64,000 nucleotides of DNA, from NCBI GenBank assembly GCA_964436815.1, contig CAYTER010000005.1:3350-67349 (forward strand), written 5' to 3'. The notes beneath the pieces were generated by a model, which was not told the DNA's origin, ran no database searches, and saw only the letters and a program-made list of their open reading frames with translations. This DNA comes from UBA993 sp964436815. GTDB taxonomy: Bacteria > Bacillota > Dethiobacteria > DTU022. Positions 1-9,600 of the stretch are shown piece after piece. Position 1 is the first letter of the stretch; every line of letters begins with the position of its first letter. Both the position numbers and the translations under genes were made by a program.

Positions 1-322
1 GTTTAAAAAGCTCCCGCTCCCAGGGAGAAGCTATTTCGGCCAGGTAAGCCGCGGCAGCAATACCCAATGGTACGGCAAATGCCAGGGCTCCAATGGTCAC
101 CATAAACGTACCGATGATGAAGTTGTTGATACTAAATGTTGGTTCCCCATAAGCACCCGGGCGCCATAGTCCGGGTTTAAAGAAATTTAACAACCCGACT
201 TCACCCAGCGCCGGAAGACTGTTAGAAAGCAGGGTGAATAGGATGCCGGCTAAGAAAAGGATGATGGCAACTCCGCTGGCCCAAAATATAAATCGCATAA
301 AAAGTTCTGTCCGGGATTGCAC
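1..322 (-). CDS. pstC: Phosphate ABC transporter permease PstC, N-terminal part (runs off the window)
   Basis: Inner-membrane permease subunit of the high-affinity PstSCAB phosphate importer. About 107 N-terminal residues are visible, starting at a GTG (322) behind an AGGAGGG site. The protein opens with a short basic stretch and a hydrophobic helix, then a segment with SLPALGE and NFIIGTFMVT, then AVPLGIAAAAYLAE, as expected at the start of the PstC transmembrane domain. It lies downstream of pstS on the same strand, the usual pst order; pstA and pstB should lie beyond the left edge. The family call is firm; the C-terminus is not seen. Confidence 0.85.
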   Translation of the reverse strand, partial: MQSRTELFMRFIFWASGVAIILFLAGILFTLLSNSLPALGEVGLLNFFKPGLWRPGAYGEPTFSINNFIIGTFMVTIGALAFAVPLGIAAAAYLAEIASPWERELFK

Positions 323-387
323 TTTAACCCTCCTTCATGCTGAAAACTGGTTCCGCTATTTTTTCATCCCGCTTAATAATCAAGCTG

Positions 388-426
388 CTCCGCGACCTGT
401 TACCAACTAAGCAGCAGGTCGCGGAG
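388..426 (-). promoter_or_regulatory. Intercistronic hairpin between pstS and pstC
   Basis: A 12-bp perfect inverted repeat (CTCCGCGACCTG at 388-399, its complement at 415-426) with a 15-nt loop lies between the pstS stop and the pstC start. No strong U-tract follows in the minus direction, so it is more likely a partial attenuator or an mRNA 3'-end stabiliser than a full terminator. Such a hairpin would favour making more binding protein than permease; that role is inference. Confidence 0.5.
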
Positions 427-482
427 CTTAAACGGGGGTAGTCTTAGGCAACAGCCATTGTCCGTTTATCTGTCTTTAATTG

Positions 483-1418
483 CTACTGCAGCGCTTTCTG
501 GTTAAACTCCTTATCAGCATCGGTGATCGGGTAGAACCCTTCTTCCAGTATCAGCTGCTGCCCTGTTTCGCCAACTTCATAGAGCAGGAAATCGAGTATC
601 GCACCAGTCGGCTTACCAATAACAAACTGATAAAGTGGACGGGTGAGCGGATATTTTCCACTGGTTACGTTTTCTAAGATTGTCGGATCAAAGGCTTCCG
701 AAGCCTCATCAGCCGCTACCAAAACTGCTTTAATACCATCCTTGGTAGCATAGCCAATAGCAGCATAACCGATTCCACCAAGGTCATTAGTTACCGCTTC
801 GACTATGTCGGAAGTACCGGCCAGGTTACGCATTTCCGGCGAGTAATCAGCCTGAACTACTTTTTCCATGAAGAAAACGTAAGTACCGGAAGTACTCTGA
901 CGTCCATAAAGGGTAATATCTAAATTTTCGCCGCCAACTTCTGACCAGTTGGTGATTTCACCGCGGTAGATAGCACCAATCTGATCAACGGTAAGTTCCA
1001 CAACCGGATTATCTTTATGGACAACAACGGCAACTCCATCTACGGCAAAACGGACAGCATAAGCATCCTGACCCTGTTTCGCTTTCAGATCCGCCTCTTC
1101 TGATTCTTTCATCGGGCGGGATGAATTGGCGATATCGATATTTCCGTCGATCAGCGATGAGATGCCCACACCGGAACCGCCTCCGGTTACGGCAATGGCA
1201 ACACCGCTATTGGCATTCATGTACTCTTCAGCCAACCTGGTTACCAGGTTAACCTCCGAGTCGGATCCGGCAATCATCAGCGAAACCGAGCCATTTTCCG
1301 CTGCCCCATCATTTTCCCCCTGGTCTGCCGGTACAGAAGAACCACCACAACCGGTAACAAACAATAAAGCACCTATTAAAATCAGACCAATCAAAGTCAA
1401 CCACCTGTTTCTATTCAT
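483..1418 (-). CDS. pstS: Phosphate-binding lipoprotein PstS
   Basis: Substrate-binding lipoprotein that captures phosphate outside the membrane and passes it to the PstCA permease. The N-terminus is basic (MNRNRW), then hydrophobic, ending in a lipobox-like VTGC, so Cys is the predicted lipid anchor. The mature part has periplasmic-binding-protein features: TGGGSGVGISSLIDG, IANSSRPMKE and YGRQSTSGTYVFF, typical phosphate-loop regions. Start chosen at 1418 because AGGAGG lies 6 nt upstream; an in-frame ATG at 1436 would put that site inside the gene. About 311 residues, normal for the family. A Pho-box array lies directly upstream, and phoR and phoP follow on the same strand. Confidence 0.93.
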   Translation of the reverse strand: MNRNRWLTLIGLILIGALLFVTGCGGSSVPADQGENDGAAENGSVSLMIAGSDSEVNLVTRLAEEYMNANSGVAIAVTGGGSGVGISSLIDGNIDIANSSRPMKESEEADLKAKQGQDAYAVRFAVDGVAVVVHKDNPVVELTVDQIGAIYRGEITNWSEVGGENLDITLYGRQSTSGTYVFFMEKVVQADYSPEMRNLAGTSDIVEAVTNDLGGIGYAAIGYATKDGIKAVLVAADEASEAFDPTILENVTSGKYPLTRPLYQFVIGKPTGAILDFLLYEVGETGQQLILEEGFYPITDADKEFNQKALQ

Positions 1419-1440
1419 CCTAATCCTCCTGAACAAAATA

Positions 1441-1475
1441 TTTAACCTTGATCAGCATAAGCGATCAAGGTTAAA
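1441..1475 (-). promoter_or_regulatory. Perfect 13-bp inverted repeat around the putative pstS -10
   Basis: TTTAACCTTGATC (1441-1453) and its exact complement (1463-1475) flank a 9-nt loop. On the minus strand the centre contains TATGCT, a plausible -10 hexamer, about 9 bp after the last Pho-box half-site. It could be an operator, or a hairpin in the phoR-pstS mRNA acting as an attenuator; the sequence does not decide between these. Confidence 0.45.
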
Positions 1476-1540
1476 TACAAAGGAAATTAAAGTTAAATTG
1501 ATGTTAAATGAAAGTTAATTCATTCAGTCTCGTCAGTTAA
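1469..1540 (-). promoter_or_regulatory. Pho-box array upstream of pstS (11-bp phased TTAAC repeats)
   Basis: On the minus strand, hexamers TTAACT/TTAACA/TTAACC start every 11 bp: plus-strand positions 1469-1474, 1491-1496, 1502-1507, 1513-1518 and 1535-1540 are good matches, with degenerate units at 1480 and 1524 keeping the phase. This matches the known B. subtilis PhoP box (TTAACA-like repeats with 5-bp spacers). The array ends just before a TATGCT -10-like hexamer, so PhoP~P probably activates pstS from here. Confidence 0.8.
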
Positions 1541-1547
1541 ATTATTA

Positions 1548-3335
1548 TTAGCCAAGTGGAAGGTGGAAGCGGAAAGTGGTACCGGCCCCTTCGACACTAT
1601 CTAAACTGTAGACGGCATGATGCGCCTCCATTATATGTTTAACAATTGATAAACCCAGACCGGTACCACCGCTTTTACGTGACCGGGCCTTGTCAACCCG
1701 GTAAAATCGTTCAAAAACAAAAGGCAGATCAACGGCAGGAATTCCGGGTCCATCATCGGTAACGGATACCACCGCGTTGCCGGCTTCATTATCAAGTTTA
1801 ATGATGATTTCCCCCTGAGGCCTCCCATAACGGATACTGTTTTCAAGAATATTGACCAGGGCTTGGCAGAGCCATTCAAAATTACCGGCGACCCGGTACT
1901 CGTCGGCAGGAAGGATAAGATTTACAGCTACCCCTCTCTCCTGACTTAAGTGAACAACCCTTTTAACCGCTTCGTTAATCAGTTCGTTTAAGTTTACGTC
2001 CTCTTTGTGGATAAAACCCTTTTCATTTTCAATCTGGGCCAGGTCTAATAGATCATCAAGCAGCCCGGAAAGTCTGCCGCTCTCGCGTTCGATTATATTA
2101 AGAAAGTCATAAAGCTGTTCACGGGAGAGTTCATCATGCAATATGGTTTCCGTATAACCCCGAATAGTGGTCAGGGGTGTGCGCAGTTCATGCGAAACAT
2201 TGGCTACAAAATCGCTGCGCATTTTTTCCATGGTCCGGATCTGGGTTACTTCATTAAACAGCAGCAGCACCCCGATCAGTTCTTCATTCGGATCGGTAAC
2301 CGGCAGCAGCTGACATTCAATCAGTGCTGAACTCGGATAATAGACCTGTATTTCAGTTTCTTTGGCGCTTTTATCCAGGCGCAACGCTTTAAGGCTTTCA
2401 GAAAGGGTGTAATTACGTATTACCCCCTGCAAAGGTTTACCAATTGACTCCTGCCTGGCAGTGTCAAACAACTTTTCCGCTGCAGGATTGATCAGTTCGA
2501 TTCTCAGTTCCCTGTCGGTCAGTATAATTCCGCTGCTCATTGAAGAGATTACCTTTTCCAGTTTATTCTTTTCCCCGAGGACCTGATCCATTCTGAGTTT
2601 AAGATTAAATCCCATATCATTGATTTTTTCTGCCAGATCCATCAACTCATCCGGGTTTTCAATTTTTAATTCAGGCGAATAGTCACCTGCTGCAATTGCC
2701 TGGGCAGCGCTGCGAATCTTACGAATCGGACCGGTAATCCGCTGGGATAAAATCACTGCCGCGCCGAGAGCTAGCAGTGACGAAAAGATTAGGGCTCCGA
2801 TAATAAAGATTTTCAGATTAAAAACCGCATTGTTAATTGAAGACAGCGGCAAAGCAACACGGATGATCAGCGGCGGAACAGCCCCAGAACCGGCATCGCC
2901 CGTTTCAGGGACTAAAGGGATGGCCAGGTAGTACATATCTTCATTGACTGTGCTGCTGTAACGAGATGCAATCCCTTTTCCCCTGTTAAGGGCGTCAATA
3001 ATCTCCGGTCGGCTGAGGTGGTTTTCCATGGCCTCGGGGTTTTCGGCTGAGTCGGCCAGCACTAAGCCATCGATGGAAATCAGGGTCAATCTGAGACCCA
3101 GTTCGCTCCCCAGTTTTTTACTCAGGTTATCAATCTCTGTCGGTGACGCCTGACGCTCAAACATTTCCCCGATCAGGGCAGAGGTTAAACGGGCCTGGGT
3201 GAGCAGGTTGTTCTGTAAGGTCTGCATGTAAATGTAATTTAAAAACCAGATAAAAAAAGCCCCCATGATCACCACAATGACGGCGATAACCACCAGGTAG
3301 TATGAAATTAATCTTCCACGGATACCACTGAACAA
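1548..3335 (-). CDS. phoR: Phosphate-responsive sensor histidine kinase PhoR
   Basis: Membrane sensor kinase that phosphorylates PhoP under phosphate limitation. About 595 residues: first membrane helix near 10-35, an extracytoplasmic sensor of about 140 residues, second helix near 175-200, HAMP (TGPIRKIRSAA), a PAS domain around 260-360, HisKA with the phospho-acceptor His in NVSHELRTPLTTIRGY, and HATPase with N-box NILENSIRYG, DDGPGIP and GGTGLGLSIV. The start is TTG at 3335, preceded by a GGGGGAG site. It lies 11 bp after phoP, so the two are co-transcribed. Layout and pst context point to PhoR rather than a generic kinase. Confidence 0.92.
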   Translation of the reverse strand: MFSGIRGRLISYYLVVIAVIVVIMGAFFIWFLNYIYMQTLQNNLLTQARLTSALIGEMFERQASPTEIDNLSKKLGSELGLRLTLISIDGLVLADSAENPEAMENHLSRPEIIDALNRGKGIASRYSSTVNEDMYYLAIPLVPETGDAGSGAVPPLIIRVALPLSSINNAVFNLKIFIIGALIFSSLLALGAAVILSQRITGPIRKIRSAAQAIAAGDYSPELKIENPDELMDLAEKINDMGFNLKLRMDQVLGEKNKLEKVISSMSSGIILTDRELRIELINPAAEKLFDTARQESIGKPLQGVIRNYTLSESLKALRLDKSAKETEIQVYYPSSALIECQLLPVTDPNEELIGVLLLFNEVTQIRTMEKMRSDFVANVSHELRTPLTTIRGYTETILHDELSREQLYDFLNIIERESGRLSGLLDDLLDLAQIENEKGFIHKEDVNLNELINEAVKRVVHLSQERGVAVNLILPADEYRVAGNFEWLCQALVNILENSIRYGRPQGEIIIKLDNEAGNAVVSVTDDGPGIPAVDLPFVFERFYRVDKARSRKSGGTGLGLSIVKHIMEAHHAVYSLDSVEGAGTTFRFHLPLG

Positions 3336-3346
3336 ACTGCTCCCCC

Positions 3347-4084
3347 CTACTGCCGTGAAAATCTGTAACCTACGCCCCGCACGGTCTCGATATAAACCGG
3401 ATTAGCCGGATCGCATTCTATCTTCTGCCGCAGGTAACGGATATGCACATCCACCGTCCGCGTGTCTACTTCAACTTCATAATCCCAAACCTGTTCCAGC
3501 AGCATCTCCCTGGTAAAAACTTTTCCACAGTTCTGCATCAGTAATTGCAGCAGCAAAAACTCCTTATGGGTCAGACTGCGCGGTTCTCCCCTGACTGTAA
3601 CTCGGTAGCTTTCCGGGTCAAGGGTTATTTCGCCATAGCTGATCTGTCGATTTATTTCCTGCTCCTGTTCAAGTGGCCGGGTTTGTTGATCAAGGCGCCT
3701 GAGCAGGGCCCGAACCCTGGCGACCATTTCACGCACTCCAAATGGTTTTACCATGTAATCATCTGCGCCGAGTTCAAGGCCGAGGACCTTGTCGAGTTCC
3801 TCCTTGCGCGCCGAGAGGATCATAACCGGGGTTGATGAGGTAAGGTCACTCTTACGCAGGCGGCGGCAGACCTCAAGTCCGTCGATTTCCGGCAGCATGA
3901 TATCGAGAATAATTAAATCGGGCGGGTTTTCAAACGCCTGCCGCAGCGCGTCGCGACCATTTAAGGCGCTTTCTACCTGGTAGCCTTCTTTTTCCAAGTG
4001 AAATTTCAGAAGACCAACTATATCTTCCTCATCCTCAACCACCAGGATCCGACGGGGTTTATATGCTGAATTTTCTTTATCCAT
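3347..4084 (-). CDS. phoP: Response regulator PhoP (OmpR family)
   Basis: Two-component transcription factor for the phosphate regulon. 245 residues: receiver domain from about residue 12 with the acidic pocket VVEDEED, phospho-acceptor Asp in LIILDIMLPEIDG and conserved Lys in DDYMVKPFG, then a winged-helix DNA-binding domain from about 145 with LTHKEFLLL and VDVHIRYLRQKI. Directly followed by phoR. The ATG at 4084 has only a poor ribosome site (AGGATT immediately before it), but no better in-frame start exists. The phased TTAAC repeats before pstS are its probable target. Confidence 0.92.
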   Translation of the reverse strand: MDKENSAYKPRRILVVEDEEDIVGLLKFHLEKEGYQVESALNGRDALRQAFENPPDLIILDIMLPEIDGLEVCRRLRKSDLTSSTPVMILSARKEELDKVLGLELGADDYMVKPFGVREMVARVRALLRRLDQQTRPLEQEQEINRQISYGEITLDPESYRVTVRGEPRSLTHKEFLLLQLLMQNCGKVFTREMLLEQVWDYEVEVDTRTVDVHIRYLRQKIECDPANPVYIETVRGVGYRFSRQ

Positions 4085-4446
4085 AATCCTATTTTAGCAT
4101 AAGCTGGTAGTAGCTTTTATTAAAAATCAACTACTTAAATTTCTATCAGCTTTTCTCTTTAGTTTTTATTAATTCGGGTGTAAAATATTTATAGTCACTT
4201 AACCTTTCATGCTGGTTAATACTGTTATACGGAAAGCCGGCGCATCATGGATAGCTATACCCGGTTTAATAATTTCCCTCGTTCCACTTTCAGGGTTCCA
4301 ATAATCACTGCTCCATTTCAGATTTTTCACCTTTTTATTACCCTTCACCACCTCCGCAGATAAAAACTGAATTCACAGCGGCTCAACCTTAAAACTGCAC
4401 TTTTAATTCCGATGGCATTCAATTAACAGATAGGTGGTGTTCTGTC
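4085..4446. other. Divergent intergenic region phoP / symporter
   Basis: 362 bp without a convincing gene, between divergently read phoP and the symporter gene. It should hold both promoters. A short inverted repeat, TTAACC (4199-4204) and GGTTAA (4214-4219), resembles the arms of the dyad before pstS but does not form an 11-bp phased Pho box. I see no riboswitch-like structure. Confidence 0.4.
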
Positions 4447-5976
4447 ATGGGTGAGATTGAGCTATCAATCAACATGACCTGGATCGACTGGGTTATTGTT
4501 ATAATTTACCTGGCCGGGATGGTCTATGTCGGCCTCTTCTTCCAAAAGCGGAACAAGAGTTTTGAGGATTACTTTCTAGCCTCAAAAGGGATTACGATGC
4601 CGCTTTTGATCGGCACTCTGGTTTCCACTTTTTTCGGACTCGATACCCTTTTTGGCACATCAGAAATCGGCTTCTATGAAGGTGTGACAGCTTTCTTTGC
4701 CTACGCTCTGCCTTATACGGGCATGTATATCGTTATGGGTTTCCTCGCTCCTAAATTCCGGGAGCTGAACAGCAATACCTTTGTTGATATCATGAGTGAA
4801 CATTACGGTAAGTTCACCCGCCTGATATCGGCGCTCTGTTCCTTTTTCTATTCAATCAATACCATGGAAATGATGGGTATGGGGTTTATTTTTGCCCTGA
4901 TCTTTAAAATACCCTTTGGCGTCGGAGTCCTGATTGCTGCTGTCATCGTTGTCGTTTACACTTATACCGGCGGTTTATGGGCGGTGGCTACAACCGACAT
5001 GATTCAGTTCCTGATCATGGCTGTCACCCTGGGCGTTGCCCTGCTGATCTGCTGGTTTGATGTCGGTGGTTACAGCGGCGTTTACACCGGCTTAACTGCT
5101 TACCTGGGTGAAGATCCCTGGTATTATTTCTCGCCATCCGGCGGGTATTTAACGGCAGGGGTAATCGTCGCCTATGCTCTTACCTCATTGGCGGTGCTAT
5201 GCGAACCGGCCTTCCTGCAGCGGATCTTTGCCGCCCGCAGCCCTAAGGAAGCCCGTAATGCCCTGCTGATCGGCACCCCGATCTGGACTGCTTATGAGTT
5301 CGCCTGCTGCATGCTGGGGATCACTGCCGTTGCCGTAGTAGGTTTAGGATTGATGGGTGAACCGCACGCTAACCAGGCTTTGATTGCCGTTGTTGCCAAG
5401 TACATACCGGCCGGTTTTCTGGGCCTTTTTCTGGCAGGTGTCCTGGCTGCGGCAATGTCTACCGCCGACTCGTACTTTCTGGTCTCTTCCGGCAACCTGG
5501 TCTATGATATTTACCGGCCGCTGTTTAAACCGGACCTGCCTGATGATAAGCTGATCAGTTACACGAAAAAAGCCGTTCTGATCTCTGCCGCGGTTTCAAT
5601 CGGGTTGGCCTTTTACTTTGAAAGGATCATGGGAGTCTGGGTTTTCCAGGCCAGTATCATCATCAACACCGTTTTAATACCACTATATATTGCCGTTTTC
5701 TTTAAGAAATTTAAAGCTACAAAGTTGAGCGGCACTCTGGCTGCGGCCGTGGGCTTTTTCGGGACAATCGGTTATTATATCCTGATCACCACGGCCGGTT
5801 ATTTCTCCGAGGATTGGGAAACGATGGTTATTGATGTTAATATTTTCGGGCGCACATTTGAACTCTGGCAGGAGTACGGTATTTTCCTGATCCCGCCTTT
5901 TGTCATCCTGGCTTTCATCATCGGCCAGATCTTCGGGCAGAAGAGCCCGGACAGCAACCTGAAGGAGGCGCTATAA
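4447..5976 (+). CDS. Sodium:solute symporter (SSS family)
   Basis: Polytopic membrane transporter that would couple sodium entry to uptake of an organic solute. 509 residues with about 13 hydrophobic segments, starting with WIDWVIVIIYLAGMVYVG, then KSFEDYFLASKG, a typical SSS N-terminal signature, and FLAGVLAAAMSTADSYFLV near residue 325-345, the conserved sodium-site helix. The substrate cannot be read from sequence; PanF/PutP-like and monocarboxylate carriers share these features. AGGTGG precedes the ATG. A 43-codon membrane ORF starts immediately after the stop, suggesting a small accessory subunit. Confidence 0.85.
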   Translation: MGEIELSINMTWIDWVIVIIYLAGMVYVGLFFQKRNKSFEDYFLASKGITMPLLIGTLVSTFFGLDTLFGTSEIGFYEGVTAFFAYALPYTGMYIVMGFLAPKFRELNSNTFVDIMSEHYGKFTRLISALCSFFYSINTMEMMGMGFIFALIFKIPFGVGVLIAAVIVVVYTYTGGLWAVATTDMIQFLIMAVTLGVALLICWFDVGGYSGVYTGLTAYLGEDPWYYFSPSGGYLTAGVIVAYALTSLAVLCEPAFLQRIFAARSPKEARNALLIGTPIWTAYEFACCMLGITAVAVVGLGLMGEPHANQALIAVVAKYIPAGFLGLFLAGVLAAAMSTADSYFLVSSGNLVYDIYRPLFKPDLPDDKLISYTKKAVLISAAVSIGLAFYFERIMGVWVFQASIIINTVLIPLYIAVFFKKFKATKLSGTLAAAVGFFGTIGYYILITTAGYFSEDWETMVIDVNIFGRTFELWQEYGIFLIPPFVILAFIIGQIFGQKSPDSNLKEAL

Positions 5977-6108
5977 ATGACCGGTTGGGATGTTGGAGTA
6001 TACATTGCAGCAGCGATCTTGATTGTCGGGCCGATTATCGTTTTTTCGTTTTATCTTAAAGAAATCCTTCGTCATATCCGCGAAGACGATTTTGGCCAAA
6101 GGGAATAA
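5977..6108 (+). CDS. Small single-helix membrane protein, possible symporter subunit
   Basis: 43 residues beginning MTGWDVGVYIAAAILIVG. It has one predicted transmembrane helix (about residues 7-27) and a charged C-terminal tail (KEILRHIREDDF). The ATG follows the symporter stop codon with no gap, and GGAGG lies about 10 nt upstream inside the symporter gene, so translation is probably coupled. Small membrane partners are known for some SSS carriers, so an accessory role is plausible, but I recognise no named family. It is easily missed by length cut-offs. Confidence 0.65.
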   Translation: MTGWDVGVYIAAAILIVGPIIVFSFYLKEILRHIREDDFGQRE

Positions 6109-6624
6109 TGATGTTCATCTTGATCCAAAGCTGTTTTACGGTTATGGACGCCAGGCGGTTACTGTAAGCTATCGCTCACGATCGCTCACTTAAGAATTGC
6201 TGCGGCTCTTCAAGTCTTTCCGCAGGCGACCTCGCAAGGCGTCACCAAGACTTCGTGCTCAGCCCGACCCTCAAATAACTGAAGAGGTAATTTAATGTTT
6301 TTGAGGGCCGGGTCCTGCATCACTCCTTGAATCGCCGGCAATTCTAAAGCGTTCTCTTTATGTTCGCTTAAGCTTACAGCATTCCCCTGGCTTGGCTATC
6401 TGCTCTTATACTTAAATCAGAAACAATCTCCAATAAGTTATAGCCTTAGTATAAAAGTATCAGTCAGCGAAAACCCGGTGCCGGTATTATTAATTCCTTG
6501 ACCGAAGACTACCGCGATACAGTTGTCACTCCTGCAATTAAGTGGTAATATAAGGCGGGAATTAAAACGGTAATATTTGTAAAATACATCGTTTTCAAAA
6601 TAATTGCACATGGAGGTGCCTTAG
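6109..6624 (+). other. Intergenic region holding repeat copy A
   Basis: About 515 bp without a gene between the symporter cassette and the PFOR gene. Its main content is a long imperfect palindrome at 6162-6379, one of three related elements in the window. The AT-rich stretch after about 6400 should hold the PFOR promoter; I could not pick -35/-10 boxes with confidence. Confidence 0.5.
6162..6379 (+). repeat. Dispersed structured repeat, copy A (218 bp)
   Basis: Bounded by complementary ends CTGTAAGCT (6162-6170) and AGCTTACAG (6371-6379). Inner arms TTAAGAATTGC and GCAATTCTAA also pair, and the centre has GACCCTCAAA opposite TTTGAGGG...GGGTC. Reverse-complemented, its right half matches the left half of copy C (GAATTGCCGGCGA, CAAGGAG, GCAGG, CTCAA in the same order). 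Its left half matches copies B and C at the ACCTCGC block. No ORF of note lies inside. Confidence 0.65.
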
Positions 6625-9600
6625 TTGACAAAAAAAACAGAAACGATGGACGGCAATACTGCCGCGTCCTACATAGCCTATGCTTTAAGTGATGTCGCGG
6701 CGATCTATCCGATCACACCCTCTTCACCGATGGCTGAAGTTTGCGATGAATGGGCAGCATACGGACGAAAGAATATTTTCGGCCAAACCATGCGGGTTGC
6801 AACCATGCAATCGGAGGCTGGCGCCGCGGGAGCCGTGCACGGATCGCTGGTCAACGGCGCTCTGACTACTACCTTTACTGCATCTCAGGGACTGTTGCTT
6901 AAAATTCCGAACATGTATAAGATTTCCGGCGAGCTTCTGCCCAGCGTATTTCATGTCTCAGCCCGGGCCTTATCTACTCACGCGCTCTCTATCTTTGGCG
7001 ATCACTCTGACGTAATGGCCGCCAGGCAGACCGGCTTTGCCCTGCTATCATCAGCTTCGGTCCAGGAAGTTATGGATCTGGCGCTGGTGGCACACTTAAG
7101 CACCTTAATAACCAGGGTTCCATTCCTTCATTTCTTTGACGGCTTCCGCACTTCGCACGAAGTCCAGAAGATAGAAACAATCGACTACGAAGACATCAAA
7201 AAAATTGTTGATTGGGATGCTATCCGCGCTTTCCGCGAAAGAGCTCTTAATCCCGAGCATCCCCACCAGAGGGGAACCGCCCAAAACCCTGACATCTACT
7301 TCCAAAACCGTGAAGCAGCAAACCGTTATTACCTGGAAACCCCGGAAAAAGTCGCCGCTGTAATGAACGAGGTTTACAAGATTACAGGCCGCCGTTATAA
7401 CCTCTTTGATTACTGCGGCGCTCCTGATGCAGAAGAAGTCGTTGTCTGCATGGGCTCAGCCTGTGAAACAATGGAAGAAACCATCAATTACCTGAACAAG
7501 AATGGCGAAAAGGTCGGCCTGCTTAAAGTCCGGCTTTACCGTCCTTTTTCAAGAGATCACTTCCTGGCAGCACTGCCCAAGAGTTGCATGAAAATAGCCG
7601 TGCTGGACCGGACCAAGGAACCGGGCGCTTTAGGTGAGCCTTTATACCAGGATGTCTGCACAGCTTTAATGGAAGTAAAACAGACTCCGCTGATTATCGG
7701 TGGCCGTTACGGTCTCGGTTCAAAAGAATTCAACCCCTGCATGGCCAAAGCGGTAATTGATAACCTGAAAGAAGCGGAACCGAAGAACCACTTTACAGTC
7801 GGGATCAACGATGACGTTACCCACACCTCTCTTAGTGTGCCCGAGTGTCTCTACACTTCACCGGAGGGGACTTACCGGGCGAAGTTCTTCGGGCTGGGAT
7901 CCGACGGAACAGTCGGGGCCAACAAAAACAGCATCATTATTATCGGCAATAACACGGACCAGTATGCACAGGGTTATTTTGTTTATGATTCAAAGAAATC
8001 CGGAGGCATCACCGTATCTCACCTGCGCTTCGGACCGTCAGAGATAAAATCAACCTACTTGATTGATCAAGCGGATTTTGTTGCCTGTCACAATCCCTCC
8101 TTCGTAACCCGTTATGACATCCTGGAAGGTATTAAAAATGGCGGCGTTTTCCTGTTAAATACCGAATGGGATCTGGCCGAACTGGAAGAACAACTGCCGG
8201 CTGAGATGAAACGGACTATTGCCCGCCAGAAAATCAAGTTTTATAAAATTGACGCTTTTAAGATCGCCGGGGAAATTGGTCTCGGCGGCAGAATCAACGT
8301 AATCATGCAAGCCGCTTTCTTTAAACTTTCAGGTGTAATTGACTCTGAAACTGCCTTCAAGCAGATTGAAAAGATGATCAACAAGTCTTATGGCAAGAAA
8401 GGTGCAGACATAGTAGAAAAGAATGTTGCGGCCATCTACAAAGGAGTCGAAGCTCTGGAGGAAGTCAAATACCCCGAGAGCTGGGCTGATGCAACAGAAG
8501 GAGCTCACTTTACTCCCGAAGAAGCGCCTGATTACGTGTGTGACACAATTTACCCAATGACTGCTCTGAAAGGAGATCAGCTGCCGGTCAGCGCTTTTAA
8601 TCCTGACGGCACTGTTCCAACCGCAACAACACAGTATGAAAAACGGGGCATCGCGATCAATATTCCAATCTGGATTCCGGAAAACTGCATTCAGTGTAAC
8701 CAGTGTTCCTTTGTCTGCCCGCATGCCACAATCAGGCCATACCTGGCTAAACCTGAAGACCTTGACGGAGCACCGGAAGGCTTTGCAACCCTAGACGGAA
8801 GCGGCAAGGATATTGCCGGTCTAAAATACAGGATTCAGGTATCACCGCTCGACTGTACCGGCTGTGGGAACTGTGTTGATATCTGCCCGGCCAAGGAAAA
8901 AGCTTTAGAAATGAAGCCGCTCTTTGATAATGCCGAAGCAGAAGATGCCCGGTACCGTTTCGCGGAAAGTTTGCCGGAACTCGATCTGGACATCTCGCCA
9001 ACCACGGTGCGCGGCAGCCAGTTTCGCAAGCCGCTGTTCGAATTTTCAGGGGCCTGTGGTGGATGCGGTGAAACACCTTACATCAAGGTAATCACACAAC
9101 TTTTCGGCCAGAGAATGGTCATCGCCAATGCCACCGGTTGCTCATCAATCTACGGTGGCAATGCTCCTACAGTTCCTTACACGGTAGACAGCCGGGGCCG
9201 CGGACCGGCCTGGGCCAGTTCTTTATTTGAAGATAATGCTGAATTTGGCTTCGGTTATTCCCTGGGGATCAACCAGCAGCGCGATCGACTAATTGACCTG
9301 GTCAAAGAAGTGCTGCAGGGCCAAATATCCAACCAGCTGAAAGAAGCTTTTCAAAAGTGGCTTGAGGTAAAAGACAATGGTGAAGCTTCAATGAAAGCGG
9401 CTGATGTAATAAGGGAACTTCTCGAACTTGAAAAACCGCAGGCCGCTGAAAAAGCAATATTAGATGAAATCAAAGAAAAATCAAGCTTGCTCACCAAGCG
9501 TTCAATCTGGGTTTTTGGAGGCGACGGCTGGGCCTACGATATCGGCTATGGAGGGCTCGATCATGTTATCGCCACTGGCGCCGATGTGAATATCCTGGTC

